DNA from: Ettlia oleoabundans
Lineage: Eukaryota > Chlorophyta > Chlorophyceae > Chlamydomonadales
DNA length: 20,786 bases
Assembly (NCBI GenBank): GCA_019693395.1
Contig: JAAMXP010002400.1
Location: 1 to 20,786 of the forward strand
Direction: 5' to 3'
The notes below the pieces were generated by a model that made no database searches, had not been told where the DNA came from, and was given only the letters and a program-made list of their open reading frames with translations. Of this stretch, positions 20,751 through 20,786 are shown one piece after another. The position numbers and the translations under genes were made by a program. The number at the start of each line of letters is the position of its first letter. Position 1 is the stretch's first letter.

Positions 20751-20786
20751 CTGCACAGCAGGAAGGTGGGGCGCAAGGGTGGGGGG
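20751..20786 (-). other. Intron of the HMA1-type gene running off the window
   Basis: The acceptor AG at 20752-20751 is preceded on the minus strand by a C-rich tract, consistent with a polypyrimidine-containing intron end. No coding sequence is seen between it and the window edge. Confidence 0.6.

Noticed and set aside
1..20786. CRISPR arrays, transposable elements, tRNA or rRNA genes
   Set aside because: No repeat-spacer pattern, terminal inverted repeats, transposase or reverse-transcriptase motifs, or recognisable tRNA/rRNA sequence were seen by eye on either strand.

Overview
This is nuclear DNA of a photosynthetic eukaryote, most likely a chlorophyte green alga. Every recognisable gene is split by short GT-AG introns (about 75-440 nt), and the exons rejoin in phase. 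Composition is moderately GC-rich, with CTG/CAG-type low-complexity coding sequence. The gene families fit a green-lineage cell: an HMA1-type plastid-envelope metal ATPase, and a FAD synthetase with the plant domain order. TGTAA motifs, the usual green-algal polyadenylation signal, occur downstream of some stop codons. I cannot name a species. Nothing bacterial, viral, CRISPR-like or transposon-like was seen.

Layout. Six protein genes alternate strictly in strand (+ - + - + -). (1) 318-1908 (+): secreted chymotrypsin-fold serine protease, 4 exons, 355 aa. (2) 2274-6310 (-): FAD synthetase (PAPS-reductase-like domain) fused to a MoaB/CinA-like molybdopterin-binding domain, 14 exons, 525 aa. 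(3) 6518-10521 (+): glucosidase II beta subunit, 9 exons, 633 aa, ending in the ER-retention signal NDEL. (4) 11162-12726 (-): acidic/lysine-glutamine-rich protein with one U1-type C2H2 zinc finger, 4 exons, 390 aa. (5) 13131-17064 (+): G3BP-like stress-granule protein (NTF2 + RRM + RGG), 8 exons, 639 aa. (6) 18120-20750 (-): C-terminal part of an HMA1-type P1B ATPase, 5 exons visible, 5' end outside the window.

The alternation leaves two divergent spacers of 207 and 404 nt that should hold shared promoters (genes 2/3 and 4/5). It also leaves three convergent spacers of 365, 640 and 1055 nt that hold 3' UTRs. The genes do not form one pathway. They are ordinary housekeeping genes: secretory-pathway glycoprotein quality control, flavin cofactor synthesis, RNA granules, metal transport and proteolysis.

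Exon structures were derived by hand from splice consensus, phase agreement and remembered family similarity, without transcript data. The second-look items are mainly RNA-level: a G-quadruplex-type tract starting 2 nt inside a 5' splice site of the G3BP gene, G-rich intron tracts on the transcribed sense of two other genes, two introns that are multiples of three with no stop codon, and an ambiguous GC-AG or shifted GT-AG intron. Protein-level oddities are a Tyr at the S1 specificity position of the protease, a histidine cluster and a basic insertion in the ATPase, and a 15-residue tandem repeat in the glucosidase subunit. I found no convincing undescribed multi-gene system.
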